Assembly (NCBI GenBank): GCA_015179025.1
Contig: WHUX01000241.1
Location: 1 to 64,000 of the forward strand
Direction of reading: 5' to 3'
Source: Terfezia claveryi
Taxonomy: Eukaryota; Ascomycota; Pezizomycetes; Pezizales; Pezizaceae
DNA: 64,000 nt
A program made the position numbers and the translations under genes. The notes below the pieces were generated by a model. It worked only from the letters and a program-made list of their open reading frames with translations. It was not told the DNA's origin and searched no databases. This document shows positions 36,880 through 47,288 of the stretch, in pieces; position 1 is the stretch's first letter; the number at the start of each line of letters is the position of its first letter.

Positions 36880-38513
36880 GCACTCAAGGAATATGAGCTA
36901 TGAAATAATGCTTTATATTTTATTGCTGGGAAAAATAATCAACGAGTAGTCTTAGAGTATGATATATTTGACGTTATTGCACATACTCATGATGCATTAA
37001 TACATTCAGGCAAGAACAAAACCTATGTAACTATTAGTGAGAAGTACCATGGAATTAATCGTAAGGAGGTATGGTTAAGTTTGAATCTACTTAGTATATA
37101 TTAATATTAATATTTGGTATAGGTTATGGAACTGTTACAGCATTGTCAACTATGTGTATGTAATAAACCAAGTTAAAGTCGTGGTCCACTACAACCAATC
37201 ATTGTTAATAATCTTTAGAAATAAGTATAAATTGATCTAATCGATATGCGAGCTGATCTAGATAGGGAATACCAATATATATTACATATTCATGATCATT
37301 TTAGTAAATTTTCAAGTGCTTATTCTTTAAAGTCTAAGGAAAGTACTGAAGTTGCCAATATCCTTCTCATTTGGATTGGACAATTTGGTCTACCAAAAAT
37401 TCTTCAATGTGACAATGGTAATGAGTTTAAAGGTGAAGTACTTATTATTATAGAATATTATAGAATTTCTTTAATACGAGGACGTCCACACCATCCTCAA
37501 ATACAAGGATTGATAGAACAAGCAAATACTGTTCTAAAGCAGAAGATTCGAATGGCCAAAGCTAAATCAGGTGACAATCGATAGGTATAAATTTTACTTA
37601 TTATAATTTTAGCAATAAATCAACAAGTAAGTAATTATTTCTAATACTCAGGCTGGTCTTATAATAAAAAAACTAATAATATTAGATTTACTCGACAACT
37701 GGATATAGTCCATATGAAGTTGTATTTAAACAAAAAGTACATTATCTTCCAGGTTGTTTATCTCCAATCCTAGATGTAAATGATGAGGAAGTAGAGAATG
37801 ATGATAAGGAAGTAGAGGATGAGGATAATGAAGAGGAGGAGTAGGATGAGGAGGAGGGAGAGGAGGAGGAGGAAGAGGAAGAAGATGATAAGGAAGAGGA
37901 TGAGCAAGAGGCAGATAATGAGGAGAATGAGGAGGAGGAGGATAATGAGGAAAACAGTTTGATTGAACCTTCGAGTCAATCTACTTCTGTTCAACTTGAA
38001 CTTCCCACTGGTAGTAAAGACATTATGCTAGCAAAAGTCCGCAAACGTACTGCAATAGCTCAGAAGAAAATGGCAAATCGATATATTCAACAGCACAAAA
38101 TAGATACCTTCATAATAGGTGATCTTGTCAGCTTACGAATTCCTGGTATTGATCGAGCTTCTACCGACCATCGCCGAATTTTTTGTAGAGTTGTCTACAA
38201 GCCTCATCCTGACCGACATCAGCTATATAGTGAATATGGCCTGTTAGATCGATACTATCCTACTAGTGAATTGGAGCAGCTTTCTTCCAGTATTAGACTA
38301 GCCTACCTTGAGTCTATTCCATTAGAATGGCAAAGTCAAAAACCAAAGTCGCTGTATGAAGTTGCACGTCTTGGCTCTGCTGGATCTATAGTTTGCTGCA
38401 AATATAAAGGCCTATGTTCTGACCATCGCTGTTAATGTAAAAAAGAAGGACATTTATGTACTGCCCATTGTCATACTAGATTAGGACCGCACCCATATAC
38501 AAATTCAATATAA
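36880..38513 (+). pseudogene. Ginger-type transposase (Gypsy-integrase-like), degenerate
   Basis: Domains in order: ALYFIAGKNNQRVVLEYD, then the HHCC finger (AHTHDALIHSGKNKTY ... CQLCVCN), split by a likely intron at about 37069-37121 (gtatgg...ggtatag). The integrase core IDLIDM...ILHIHDHFSKF has catalytic Asp in IDLIDM, Asp at 37411-37413 (QCDNGNEF) and Glu at 37516-37518 (GLIEQAN). Then STTGYSPYEVVF near 37690, an acidic run (37780-37950), a chromo/SH3-like IIGDLVSLRIPGIDR block, and a terminal Cys-rich tail (CCKYKGLCSDHRC ... HLCTAHCH), ending TAA 38511. That architecture matches Ginger/KRBA2-type proteins. Defects: TGA near 36900, stop after DNR at 37582, a frameshift near 37685, TAA at 38433. 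Its role would be cut-and-paste transposition via the TIRs. Confidence 0.8.
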
Positions 38514-38519
38514 GAGCTA

Positions 38520-38695
38520 GCAGGATATTAAGCAAGCGGGAGATTGAGCAAGTGGGTATGAGGATTCAGCAAGCGGGGGATTGAGCAAGTAGGTATGAGG
38601 ATTGAGCAAGCAGGGGATTGAGTAAGTGGGTATGGGGATTAAGCAAGTGGGGGATTGGGCAAGTGAAGGATTGAGCAAGCGGGAGATGGCAAAAC
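38520..38695. repeat. Minisatellite with gcaagcgggggattga units
   Basis: About nine half-units of 18-20 bp alternating gcaagcgggggattga and gcaagtgggtatgaggatt. Confidence 0.8.
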
Positions 38696-38859
38696 TTTTC
38701 TTATGTATATATTCTGGTCTGTTAATACAATACTCAAAGTAGAAGATTTCTTATATTCCCTGAAAATACTAATTGCCTAGAATTGCCACTTCTATAGTAT
38801 GTGCTACAAGGCAAGCGAGTTTTTATACCATTGACAACTTGCCGAGCTGGCGTTTATGT

Positions 38860-39060
38860 CTTTGAGCCTACAATCGGGGGTCTCTATTAGCCTGCAATCG
38901 GATGTCTCTATTAGTCTGGATATCCGCATCCATATGAGTATGCAATTGGGGTTCTTTCTTAGCCTAGATATCCATATCCATATGAGCCTGCAATCAGGGC
39001 CTGCAATCAGGGGTCCTTCTTAGCCTATATATCTTCATCTATATGAGAAATTATCTGCCT
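38860..39060. repeat. Diverged repeat with cctgcaatcgggg cores
   Basis: The phrases cctgcaatcggggg, tctctattagcct and atatccatatccatatga recur four to five times at irregular spacing. Confidence 0.6.
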
Positions 39061-39111
39061 TAGTCTGCGTCATGTAGCGTCCACTTCCATCATACTTTCT
39101 AGCATGAAACA

Positions 39112-39384
39112 CACTAATATCTAGAGCTGGCAAAACAATGAAAAAACCAACATACAGAGCCAGCAGAAGTATGAAAAACACCAATATATAGCGCCAGCGG
39201 AAGCATGCAAAACACCAGTATATAGCACCAGTGGAAGTATGCAAAATACCAATACCTAGAGCTAGGGAAAGCATGAAAACCACCAATATCTAAAGCTAGC
39301 GAAAGCATAAAAACCACCAATATATAGCGCCAGCAGAAGCATGCAAAACACCAATATCTAGAGCCAGCAGAAGCATGAATTGCA
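39112..39384. repeat. 34-bp minisatellite, eight copies
   Basis: Unit caatatatagcgccagcgga plus agcatgcaaaacac. The unit gives spurious Trp/Phe-rich frames on the minus strand. Confidence 0.9.
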
Positions 39385-39667
39385 TGCATATATAGAGGCT
39401 GAAAAGCCATCATTTCTATATATTTGTCTTCTTATTCGTTTCTTATATATGGGTATTTCCTCTTTTGTGCTAGGTTTTGCCAATTGCAGGAGGAGCCCAA
39501 ACTGACCTAGCGGGATGATTGTAGGTAAGACGTATAATCTGGTTTTAAGGCAGCACCAGTCAATCCGACTGTAATGGCTGGCGACAAGACATGGCAAGTC
39601 TCTATTTTTAAGGTGTGCCCGGCTGGGACTTAGAGCTTTTCTCCTGTTCATTACTTCCAAATAATTT

Positions 39668-39900
39668 TGCTCACTCAATTCTACCCTGGTTTGCTCACTC
39701 ATTTTCTCGCTTATTTTCTCGCTCATTTTCTCGCTCATTTTCTCACTCATTTGCTTGCTCATTTTCTCGCTCATTTTCTAACTTATTTGCTTGCTTATTT
39801 TCTCACTAATTTGCTTGCTCGATTCTAGGCTGATTTGCTTGCTCGATAGTATGCTGATTTGCTGCTCAATTCTAGGCTGATTTGCTTGCTTGATTATATC
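39668..39900. repeat. 15-bp/24-bp minisatellite
   Basis: Starts as ctcgctcattttctc repeats (15 bp) and grades into gattctaggctgatttgctt units (24 bp), the same unit as the 41821-42290 array. Confidence 0.85.
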
Positions 39901-40127
39901 CCATGGACCACTAATACAAGCTCCACGTGTATTACAGCAGCAACTAAGCCAGAAGCAGTAACAACATCAACAGTTAGTGGGCACTGGCCTCTTAATAGAT
40001 ACCCCTATAGCACAACATCCTCTCTTGCACAACATCTTCTATAGTACAATATTCTATAGCTAGAATAACATACATCCACAGAATAACATCTATAACATCC
40101 ACCCTTAAATGCAATACCTCTATCAAT

Positions 40128-40511
40128 ATGCTTTACTTTATTATAATCTTCCTTACCATGTTGGCAACTTTGGCCACTACCATAACTATGGCTACTTCTA
40201 TTAGACAGACAACCATTAATAGTCAGATAGATCTTGATACAAAGCTGCAAAGATCTATAGATCTGCAAGTTCTAGCAGAGTTTAAGGAAGAATGCCTTTT
40301 ATAGTATTGCAATAACCAATTGAAGTGTCTGCATGTCGAGGAATACTGTCATGAGCAATTGACACGTCTTCAAGAAGAAAATGTGCAAATACTACTATTA
40401 CTAGCCTATCGTACCTGCCACCCAATTTCTTTGTTAAAAAAGAAAAAAGTTAGGTGGGCTGATAGGTGGGTTGACCCTGATTGTGGGTCAACAATGGATG
40501 CTGATGAATAG
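40128..40511 (+). pseudogene. Possible second ORF of the Ginger-like element
   Basis: A single frame of 127 codons (three in-frame ATGs: 40128, 40158, 40188) with one internal TAG at about 40302. It begins with a hydrophobic segment (MLYFIIIFLTMLATLATT), then SQIDLDTKLQRSIDLQVLAEF, a coiled segment (HVEEYCHEQLTRLQEENVQI), a basic patch LLKKKKVRWADRW, and ends MDADE-stop. It lies between minisatellites downstream of the transposase, on the same strand. No family recognised; it may be a chance frame or a coiled-coil accessory protein. Confidence 0.3.
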
Positions 40512-40529
40512 GATAGTTGGAAGGGATCA

Positions 40530-41290
40530 TGGAAAAAAAAAAAATAAAAAAAAAAAAATAAAAAATAAAAAATAAAAAAAAAAGTGGAGTTGGTTCTTTT
40601 TCTGTTTTTCTGGGGGGGAGTTATTGTAAGGAGACCTAGTGGCAGGAGAGCTTGGGAGGGGACTTATTGTATAAGAGCTAGTAGTAGAAGGGACTAGTAG
40701 CAGGGGCAAGGGCTGGCGGCAGGAGAGACTGACAGTGAGAGGAACTAGCAGTGGGAGGGACTGGCGGTGGAAGGGACTGGCGGCGAGGGCTGGGAGGGAC
40801 TGGTGGCTGGATTGGCGGTGGGGGCAAGGGCTGGCGCCAGGAGGGACTGGCAGCGGGAGGAACTGCTGGTGGGAGGGACTGGCAGTAGGAGGGACTGGCA
40901 GTGGGAGAGACTGGCAGTAGGGGCTGGGAGGGGCTCGCGGCGGGAGGGATTGGGGGCGGGGGCTGATGGCGGGAGGGACTAAGGGCAGGGGCAAGGGCTG
41001 GTGGCAGAAGGGACTGAGGGCAGGGGCAAGGGCTGGTGGCAGGAGGGACTGGTGGTAGAAGGGGATTGCCGGCGGGGAGAGCTGGCAGTGGGGGCTGGCA
41101 GCAGGATGGGAGGGCTGGCGACGGGGGCTGGCGATGGGAGGAGGAGGTGGGGTAGGGGGAGGGGGGAGGGGTAGGGTGGGAGGAGGTAGGGGTAGGGGGT
41201 AGGAGGGAGTAGGGGGTAGGGGGTGGGGGTGCTTTGGAGTAGGGGGTAGGGGGTAGGGGGGAGGAGGTAGGGTAGGAGGGGGAAGGTTTT
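40530..41290. repeat. A-rich tract followed by a G-rich minisatellite
   Basis: 40530-40582 is an A-rich run with scattered T. From about 40650 to 41280 the plus strand is strongly purine-rich, built from variants of ggcaggagggactggcggtg (about 20-21 bp) that degenerate into gggtagggggtaggg. Strand asymmetry of purines is extreme. Confidence 0.9.
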
Positions 41291-41820
41291 TTTCTTTGTA
41301 TTCTTATATGTTTGTTTTTTTCCAATCTTTCTTCTTATATATCATGACTAGCTAGAGCTAGGCTCTTTGGGTAATAAAAGTAAGTACTTTACTCCTTATA
41401 CCTTTGCTATAGATGCTACCCAACCTACATACCATCATAGGAAGCGGTAGCAGTGAACTTTAGGTTTATATCTATTATCTATTTCTATTATCTATTTCTA
41501 TTATCTATTTCTATAATCTATATACATAATAAACAATAGGGAAATTTACAATGAGTGCATGTATAATATGTCCGAGAAGTACAACCACTTGCTTTACAAA
41601 ATTGATAAGCCTTTTTCTTGACAAGTACATACAAGTGGTCTGAAGTTGAAGCCACTGGTACTGGTATAGTACTCCATAATGCCTAAGCTACACTAAGCCT
41701 AAACTTCTTATGTGATACAGAAGGATTATACATACGATACAAGATATAGCTGTTCACAAGTATTGTATCCAATAACTAGTAAAAAAGTGGTAGCCATAAA
41801 CGACGACTTGCTAGCTGTGT
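41291..41820. other. Spacer within the Ginger-like element, no gene seen
   Basis: Contains a tattatctatttc repeat near 41465-41520 and otherwise unremarkable AT-rich sequence. Confidence 0.5.
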
Positions 41821-42290
41821 ATGCTGATTTACTCGCTCGATTATATGCTGATTTGCTCACTTGATTATATGCTGATTTGCTTGCTCGATTCTAGGCTGAT
41901 TTTCTCGCTCGATTCTATGCCAGTGGTGATTTCCTTGCTCAATTCTCTGCTAATTTCCTCTCTCAATTCTACACTGATTTGCTTGCTCGATTCTATGCTA
42001 GTTTACTCGCTTATTTTCTCACTGATTTGCTTGCTCGATTGTATGCTGATTTGCTCGCTCGATTGTAGGCTAATTTCCTCACTCAATTCCGTAATATCCT
42101 TGCTCAATTCTCTACTGATTTCCTCACTCAATTCTAGGCTGATTTCCTCGCTCGATTCTAGGCTGATTTGCTTGCTCGATTCTAGGATGATTTGCTCTCT
42201 TAATACTAGGCTGATTTGCTTGCTCGATTCTAGGCTGATTTGCTCACTCAATTCTAGGCTGATTTGCTTGCTTAATTCTAGCGGATATTG
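41821..42290. repeat. 24-bp minisatellite, about nineteen copies
   Basis: Unit of the type gattctaggctgatttgctc plus gctc. Because 24 is divisible by three, the array stays open as a 156-codon repetitive frame, which I do not regard as a gene. Confidence 0.9.
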
Positions 42291-42474
42291 AGGCTAATAT
42301 GGACAATAAATTGTAGGCTCATATAGATGGCAAATCTAGGATTCTAGGGACACGAATATGAAGGCTGGTACAGATGGGAGTTTTGGGGTGCAGTATGTTA
42401 GATAGCCTTATTAGCAATGAAGTTGCTAATTTCAATTGGTACGAAGTTGTTATTTATTTTCTTATAATAAGAGC

Positions 42475-43480
42475 GAGCAAATATCCAAGGTGACATATAG
42501 GGTAAGTGAATATCTAGGCTGATATATAGGACAAGCGAATATTCAGGCTAACATATTAGGCGAGAGAATATTCAGGCTGACATATAGAGCAAGCAAATAT
42601 CCAGGCTGATATCAAGGTCGAGCAAATATATAGGCTGATATCCAGGGCGAGCGAATATCTAGGCTGACATATAGAGTGAGCAAATATCCAGGCTAACATA
42701 TAGAGCGAGCGAATATCCAGGCTAATATGTAGAGTGAGCGAATATCCAGGCTAATATATAGAGCGAGCGAATATGCAGGCTGATATCCAGGGCGAGCTAA
42801 TATCCAGGCTGATATCTAGGGAGAGCAAAAATCTAAGCTGGCATATAGAGCGAGCAAATATTCAGACTGGCATATAGAGCGAGCAAATGTCCAGGCTGAT
42901 ATAGGGGGAATATGCACGCTTACCGAAGGGGGTTATCTAGACTAATATCTAGGGCCAGCAAATATCGAGGCTGATATCTATGGTGAGCAAATATCCAGGC
43001 TGATATATGGGGCGAGCAAATATCTAGGCTAATATATGGGGCAAGCGAATATCCAGGCAGGCATATTGAGCGAACAAATATCCAGGATAATATATAGAGC
43101 AAGTGAATATTCAGGCTGATACATAGAGCAAGCAAATATCCAGGCTAATTTAGGAGGAATATGCAGGCTCACCGGAGGGGGTTATCTAGGCTAATATCTA
43201 GGGCCAGCAAATATCCAGGCTTATATCTGGGGCGAGCAAATATCCAGGCTGATATATAGGGTAAGCAAATATCTAGGCTGATATATGAGGCGAGCGAATA
43301 TCTAGGCAGGTATATTGAGCGAGTGAATATCCAGGCCAACATATAAAGCAAGTGAATATTTAGGCTGACATGTAGAGCGAGTGAATATCCAGGCCGATAT
43401 ATAGAGCGAACGAATATCCAGGCTGGCATATAGAATGAGCAAATATCTAGGCTGGCATATAGAACGAGCAAATATCGATA
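42475..43480. repeat. 28-30-bp minisatellite, over thirty copies
   Basis: Unit gcgagcaaatatccaggctg plus atatatag. A higher-order duplication is visible: the block near 42905-42945 (ggaatatgcacgcttaccgaagggggttatctag) recurs near 43150-43190. Shares the aggctgat core with the 41821-42290 array. Confidence 0.9.
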
Positions 43481-43630
43481 CTACTGTATGTTTTCTGTCA
43501 CTATATGTTTCCTGTCTCTATGCGCTGTATGTTTCCTATCTCTATGTGCCTGTCTCTACAATTGAATTGGCAAGTGGAAAAAGTAATGAGTTTTAGCAGA
43601 ATATAGCACTATAGTGTTTGAAACTGACAG

Positions 43631-43713
43631 TAGGCATAGCACAGTGGTAAGTTCTTTACTTTACAGTTTATGTTTATTTATTGAGGGCCCGAGTTCGATT
43701 CCCAGTGGAGGCA
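43631..43713 (+). repeat. tRNA-derived sequence, possible SINE head
   Basis: Pol III internal promoter-like boxes are present: A box TAGCACAGTGG at 43637-43647 and B box GAGTTCGATTCCC at 43691-43703, about 44 bp apart. The acceptor and T stems do not pair well, so it is not a functional tRNA gene. A tRNA-derived SINE head or decayed tRNA pseudogene is the best reading. Confidence 0.4.
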
Positions 43714-43783
43714 AGAAGTTAATTGCTATAATATCACTGTTGGTGGACCAGGAGCAGGGTTGTCGGGTATCCATTCCTTAAGG

Positions 43784-43876
43784 CTCCAGTTCACTATATC
43801 TCCACCAAACCACAAGTCTACAATGAGGGGGACCTAAGAAGTAGTGTAATGACACTTGGAGTATAGTGAACTGGAG
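43784..43876. repeat. 15-bp perfect inverted repeat with 63-bp loop
   Basis: CTCCAGTTCACTATA (43784-43798) and its exact reverse complement at 43862-43876, just downstream of the tRNA-like segment. Could be a SINE body hairpin or a tiny foldback element. Confidence 0.7.
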
Positions 43877-44261
43877 TAACTCATTTTGCCTTTTGATATT
43901 AGTGTCTTTCTTAGTGACCACTCTAGGGATTGAGACTCCTTTTTTTCTATAACCTTTTATATGACTATGATCTTTGTCCGAGTAGTGATCATTACCAAAT
44001 CAAGGTGACCATATCTTCGTCAACCTCAGTTACCTTGTGGATTATTTCAAAGAGCATATAATGCAGGTGAACTACAAGAACAAGCACGTCTATGCTGGGA
44101 GACCATTTGTGTTGGAGTTTGGAATGGGATGGTGACTGTGTAAAGGGTAGAGGTTGAGGTAGACATGAATCTAGAAATATAGCATTAAATAATTTACGTT
44201 AGTTAGGCCAAATGCATAAGGAAATATAAGAAGATATGAATATTTATGCCATCTTAGAACG

Positions 44262-44395
44262 GCCTGTGTAATCATGCAATCTCGCAATGGCCCGGTCTAT
44301 ACCAGTATGTGAGGCCATACTGGTATAGCCCGGGCAATCCTAGAATGGCCCAGTCCATACCGGTATAGCTTGGAATCCTAGAACGGACCAGAACA
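44262..44395 (-). repeat. Right TIR of the 8.4-kb Ginger-like element
   Basis: Homologous to 14085-14218, with atctcgcaatggccc, ataccagtatg and ataccggtat cores, ending GGACCAGAACA. Confidence 0.8.
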
Positions 44396-44451
44396 TATAT
44401 ATATATCACAAAAGCACAAGTTTTTTACATGAACAAGTCCATATTTATAAG
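44396..44451 (-). repeat. Right arm of the inverted flank pair
   Basis: The reverse complement reads cttataaatatggacttg..., matching 35561-35600 on the other side. Ends exactly at the LTR start of Gypsy fragment 4. Confidence 0.6.
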
Positions 44452-45010
44452 TGTAACGAGGGCTCTGGGGGACAAGGCAACCAAGGGGTATGCCGGAGCA
44501 GTGGCAAGAGGGAATCGTACACATTGGAGTGCTACGTGTGTAATCTGGGGAAAGGCTAGGGTAAGACACACATAGGAATGCTACGTGTATGATCAAGGGA
44601 AGGCTGTGACGGGGGGCAAGGGCAAGAGGCAAGAGAGGCAGAGAGCATGGGACTCAAGACATATGGAGACAGTTGCCGCATGTGTCAAGGAAGGCAGCTG
44701 TGCTACAGAGTTGTTTGTATAAAACAAGGATATACACAAGGGAGGTGTATAAGTGCTAGGAGAAGCAAGGTCCTGTATTGGGTATACAAGATATTAGATG
44801 GGGATCCAATGAGAGGGCAGAGAGAGCAAGCTATATATTTAGCTTCCTCCCTAGCCAAGGCCACCAGAAGAAATAAGGTTCCTGAGACCCCTTATCTAGG
44901 GAGCCGAAATAACAACACTATCACCTGCATCGTAAGGGATGCCAGACAGAACAATGAATAACAATAATAATAATGAGGTCAGGCTAGGCTACGAAGGGAC
45001 GGTTGTGACA
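44452..45010 (-). repeat. LTR of Gypsy fragment 4
   Basis: 559 bp, plus-strand TGTAACGAGG...GTTGTGACA. The hairpin zone near 44930-44995 differs from those of elements 1-3, so it is a third LTR variant. Confidence 0.88.
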
Positions 45011-45192
45011 CTATCCCCCCTTTAGGCTCGGAGCCCTAGCGACAAAAGGCAAGGTGAAAAAACAAATAAACAAGACAGCCGAATAACCAATAACCTATAA
45101 CACAACCCTAACACCAGAAGTACGTACCAACAATAACTATGACAGCAATGACAATAACAACCCTAATAACCAATTCCAGGATGACAAGAACA

Positions 45193-45941
45193 TCATTGAG
45201 TAGGGTGGGGCTTCCGGAGGTAATGCTGGTAGAATAAAGTGACCAAGTCCTATGCATTTTCTAGATCTTCGGCTGGTTGCCAGGTCGTCTCCTCGTCTCC
45301 TAGCCATTTGACCTTATATTGCAGGTGCCCATATCTTCTTTAGGAGTCCAGCACTTCCTCCACCTCCCATTCCTCCTCACTTTCGATAACTACAGGAGGA
45401 GGTGGGGGGTGTTCCTGGCCTGGAAGAGGGTCGCTAGCGGCAGGCTCGATCTCAGAGACATAGATGACTGGGTTTTGTTTGATGTCCTTAGGGAACCTCA
45501 ATCAGTAGGCGTGAGTGCCCACAGCAGCCAACACCTCGAATGGACCCAGGAACTTGTGGTCGAGCTTACAAGATGGCCATTCTGTTCGGAAGTGCTGGCT
45601 GGAGACCCACACCTTGTCCCCTAGTTGATTTCTGGGGGCTGGCAACTATGATCTGTTGGCATACTCAGCTTCCCTAGTTTATGCATATCCCAGCTCAGCT
45701 TTCAGGGTTGAGTGGAGCTCAGCAATCCTAGCTGCAAACTCCTTGGCCAAGGTATCTTTTTTGGCTTTTTGTAGGGGCGCCAGGTCATCTACAAACTAGA
45801 GGTGCCAACTGTAGTTAGCGAGGAAAGGCAAGGTTTTGGAGAATTCCGAGAACTGGTTTTTCAAGGCAAATTTGCAAGTAGCCAGCAATGAAACCCAGTT
45901 ATCCTGCTAGTAGTCAACAAAGGCCCACAGATATTACTCCA
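45193..45941 (-). pseudogene. pol: Pol 3' fragment of element 4 (integrase C-terminus plus chromodomain)
   Basis: The minus strand reads NQFSEFSKTLPFLANY, then KLDHKFLGPFEVLAAVGTHAY, FPKDIKQNPVIYVSEIEPA and the chromodomain EEWEVEEVLDS ... YKVKWLGDEETTWQP, with stop at 45193-45195. Internal stops occur at Gln/Trp positions (in the chromodomain after LDS and in ENA-stop-DLV). Truncated upstream; the catalytic core is missing. Confidence 0.85.
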
Positions 45942-46468
45942 GTCACATCAATTTCATCATGATCAGCTAATCCTTCTTCCACATATGTAGGAGTGTTCTC
46001 AGGGTCTAGTTCTGTATATTTTGCATGTATCGAGTTCTAAGATTTCATCAACATTTGCGCTGTGATCATCTGGTGACCTATTCGGTTCCGGCGGTAAGGC
46101 AAAATATCTCGAGTACTACTGAATATATGCTCAACAGCCACAGATGTCAGTGGACTACTCAATATGTCCCTTGCTATTCGTGCTAGCATTGGGTATTCAA
46201 TGGCATGAACCTTCCACCAGGATAGAGGACACTGCCCATCTAGTATGGCCAGACCACTAGTTAAGTATCTCTTGACCTCCGGAATATTCTCTGATTTGGT
46301 CACTATCCGCTCTTGTAGTCAACACATGATGTAGGATTGCTCTGAATCATCGAGGTGACTCTTCTGAGCCTGGGGCTCTAGTGCGTACCTGGTATAGTTG
46401 ATATCAAAATATTCCTCAAACTGTACTCTAAGTACCCAATAAGGTTAGATTCTCATTTGTTTCATAAT

Positions 46469-46525
46469 GTCATGGATATATCTGTTGTTATAGATGTATC
46501 TGTTGTCACGGAATGTACTCCATAA
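46469..46525. repeat. TGTCACGGA-core array in a unit A transposase intron
   Basis: Two clear cores (tgtcatgga, tgtcacgga) plus a decayed tgttataga, spaced by tatatctgt phrases. Corresponds in position to 51889-51947 in unit B. Confidence 0.6.
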
Positions 46526-47210
46526 CGTTCATAGAATTGATACTTACTGGTGATATTCTGTGTATGGTATGCAGTCAACAGCCTCCTGATTCATGGTAGG
46601 ATCCTGTACTGAGATATTTCCCCAATCTGTGTACAAGGATAACTTCTTAGATAGATCCAGAATAGTCGCTAGATTGTAGATAAGTGATTGTTTTTCTATT
46701 CTCGAATAATACTTCTGCAATATGAGGTGACAGCCTTTCGTTGTGCACACAAATCCTGGTGCCCACGTCGCGCTGGCTGGAAGTTTGCGTATACGTTTGC
46801 ATTGTTTTTCTATGTGGTCGAAAATGTCGTTGTAGATTAATAATGCGTTGTGTATAGTCGCATGCTGGCCTGTGGAAATAGCATGTGTATAATCAGAGAG
46901 TGGTTTCAGAAAAATTATAGCCTCCTGAACTTGGGCCTATTCTTCTTTACTCAGCCACAATAGGCTATACTTTCCTTCAGTTGTATTCAAACTGATCCAT
47001 TATTTAATGTATGACTGTAGTCGCAATGCTCGCGTAAGCATGTCAAAGGTGGAGTTCCACCGAGTTCTGACATCCTGTATGAGGCCCATTGGTACGGGAG
47101 TGTCCTTTTGGAGTTCTTTGAATTGTGCCAACCGTTGAAGACTAGCCACCATAGCTTTACACAGCTCCCGAACCTGGAAAACTATTAGCACATTGGATTG
47201 GGGGATAGGA

Positions 47211-47288
47211 TTCCGTGACATTGTGGAATTCCATGACATGTGGAATTCCATGACATGGTATAATTCCGTGACATGTGGAATTCTATGA
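47211..47288. repeat. TCCGTGACA-core array in a second unit A intron
   Basis: Five cores (tccgtgaca, tccatgaca twice, tccgtgaca, tctatgac) with aattcc/tgtgg spacers. Inside the intron bounded by gttagt and ctaatag on the minus strand; corresponds to 52640-52712 in unit B. Confidence 0.8.

Larger units (their letters stand above)
36003..44395 (+). mobile_element. Ginger-like DNA transposon, 8.4 kb, degenerate
   Basis: Begins TGTTCTGGTCC and ends GGACCAGAACA, with TATA on both sides. The TIRs (36003-36120 and 44262-44395) carry the same palindromic cores as the 1-kb element at 13188. The plus strand encodes a Gypsy-type integrase with the C-terminal features of GINGER transposases (36880-38513). 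There is no reverse transcriptase or LTR, as expected of Ginger. From 38520 to 43480 the element is filled with minisatellites. Frame breaks and stops in the transposase make this copy inactive. Confidence 0.8.
44452..45941 (-). mobile_element. Gypsy chromovirus fragment (element 4), 3' end only
   Basis: A 3' LTR (44452-45010), polypurine tract and the 3' part of pol in reverse orientation. Homology to elements 1 and 2 stops at about 45941, where hAT sequence starts. No second LTR is present, so a deletion or insertion-linked truncation has removed the 5' two-thirds and no TSD can be read. Confidence 0.88.

Noticed and set aside
39035..39774. Minus-strand ORFs with repeated Trp/Phe or MSEKMSE text
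   Set aside because: Minisatellite translations with no independent support.
40527..41325. Pro/Ser-rich minus-strand frames of 155 and 215 codons
   Set aside because: They are the complement of the G-rich minisatellite; composition explains the openness.
41821..42291. 156-codon open frame, Leu/Ser/Asp-rich
   Set aside because: Purely the translation of a 24-bp minisatellite whose length is divisible by three; no coding evidence.
38520..43480. CRISPR-like array of regularly spaced repeats
   Set aside because: The arrays are head-to-tail tandem repeats without unique spacers, in a eukaryotic-type context with no cas genes.
43631..43713. Functional tRNA gene
   Set aside because: A and B boxes match, but acceptor and T-stem arms do not pair; kept only as a tRNA-derived repeat.
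45319..45624. 101-codon plus-strand ORF
   Set aside because: Antisense shadow of the integrase/chromodomain frame of Gypsy fragment 4.
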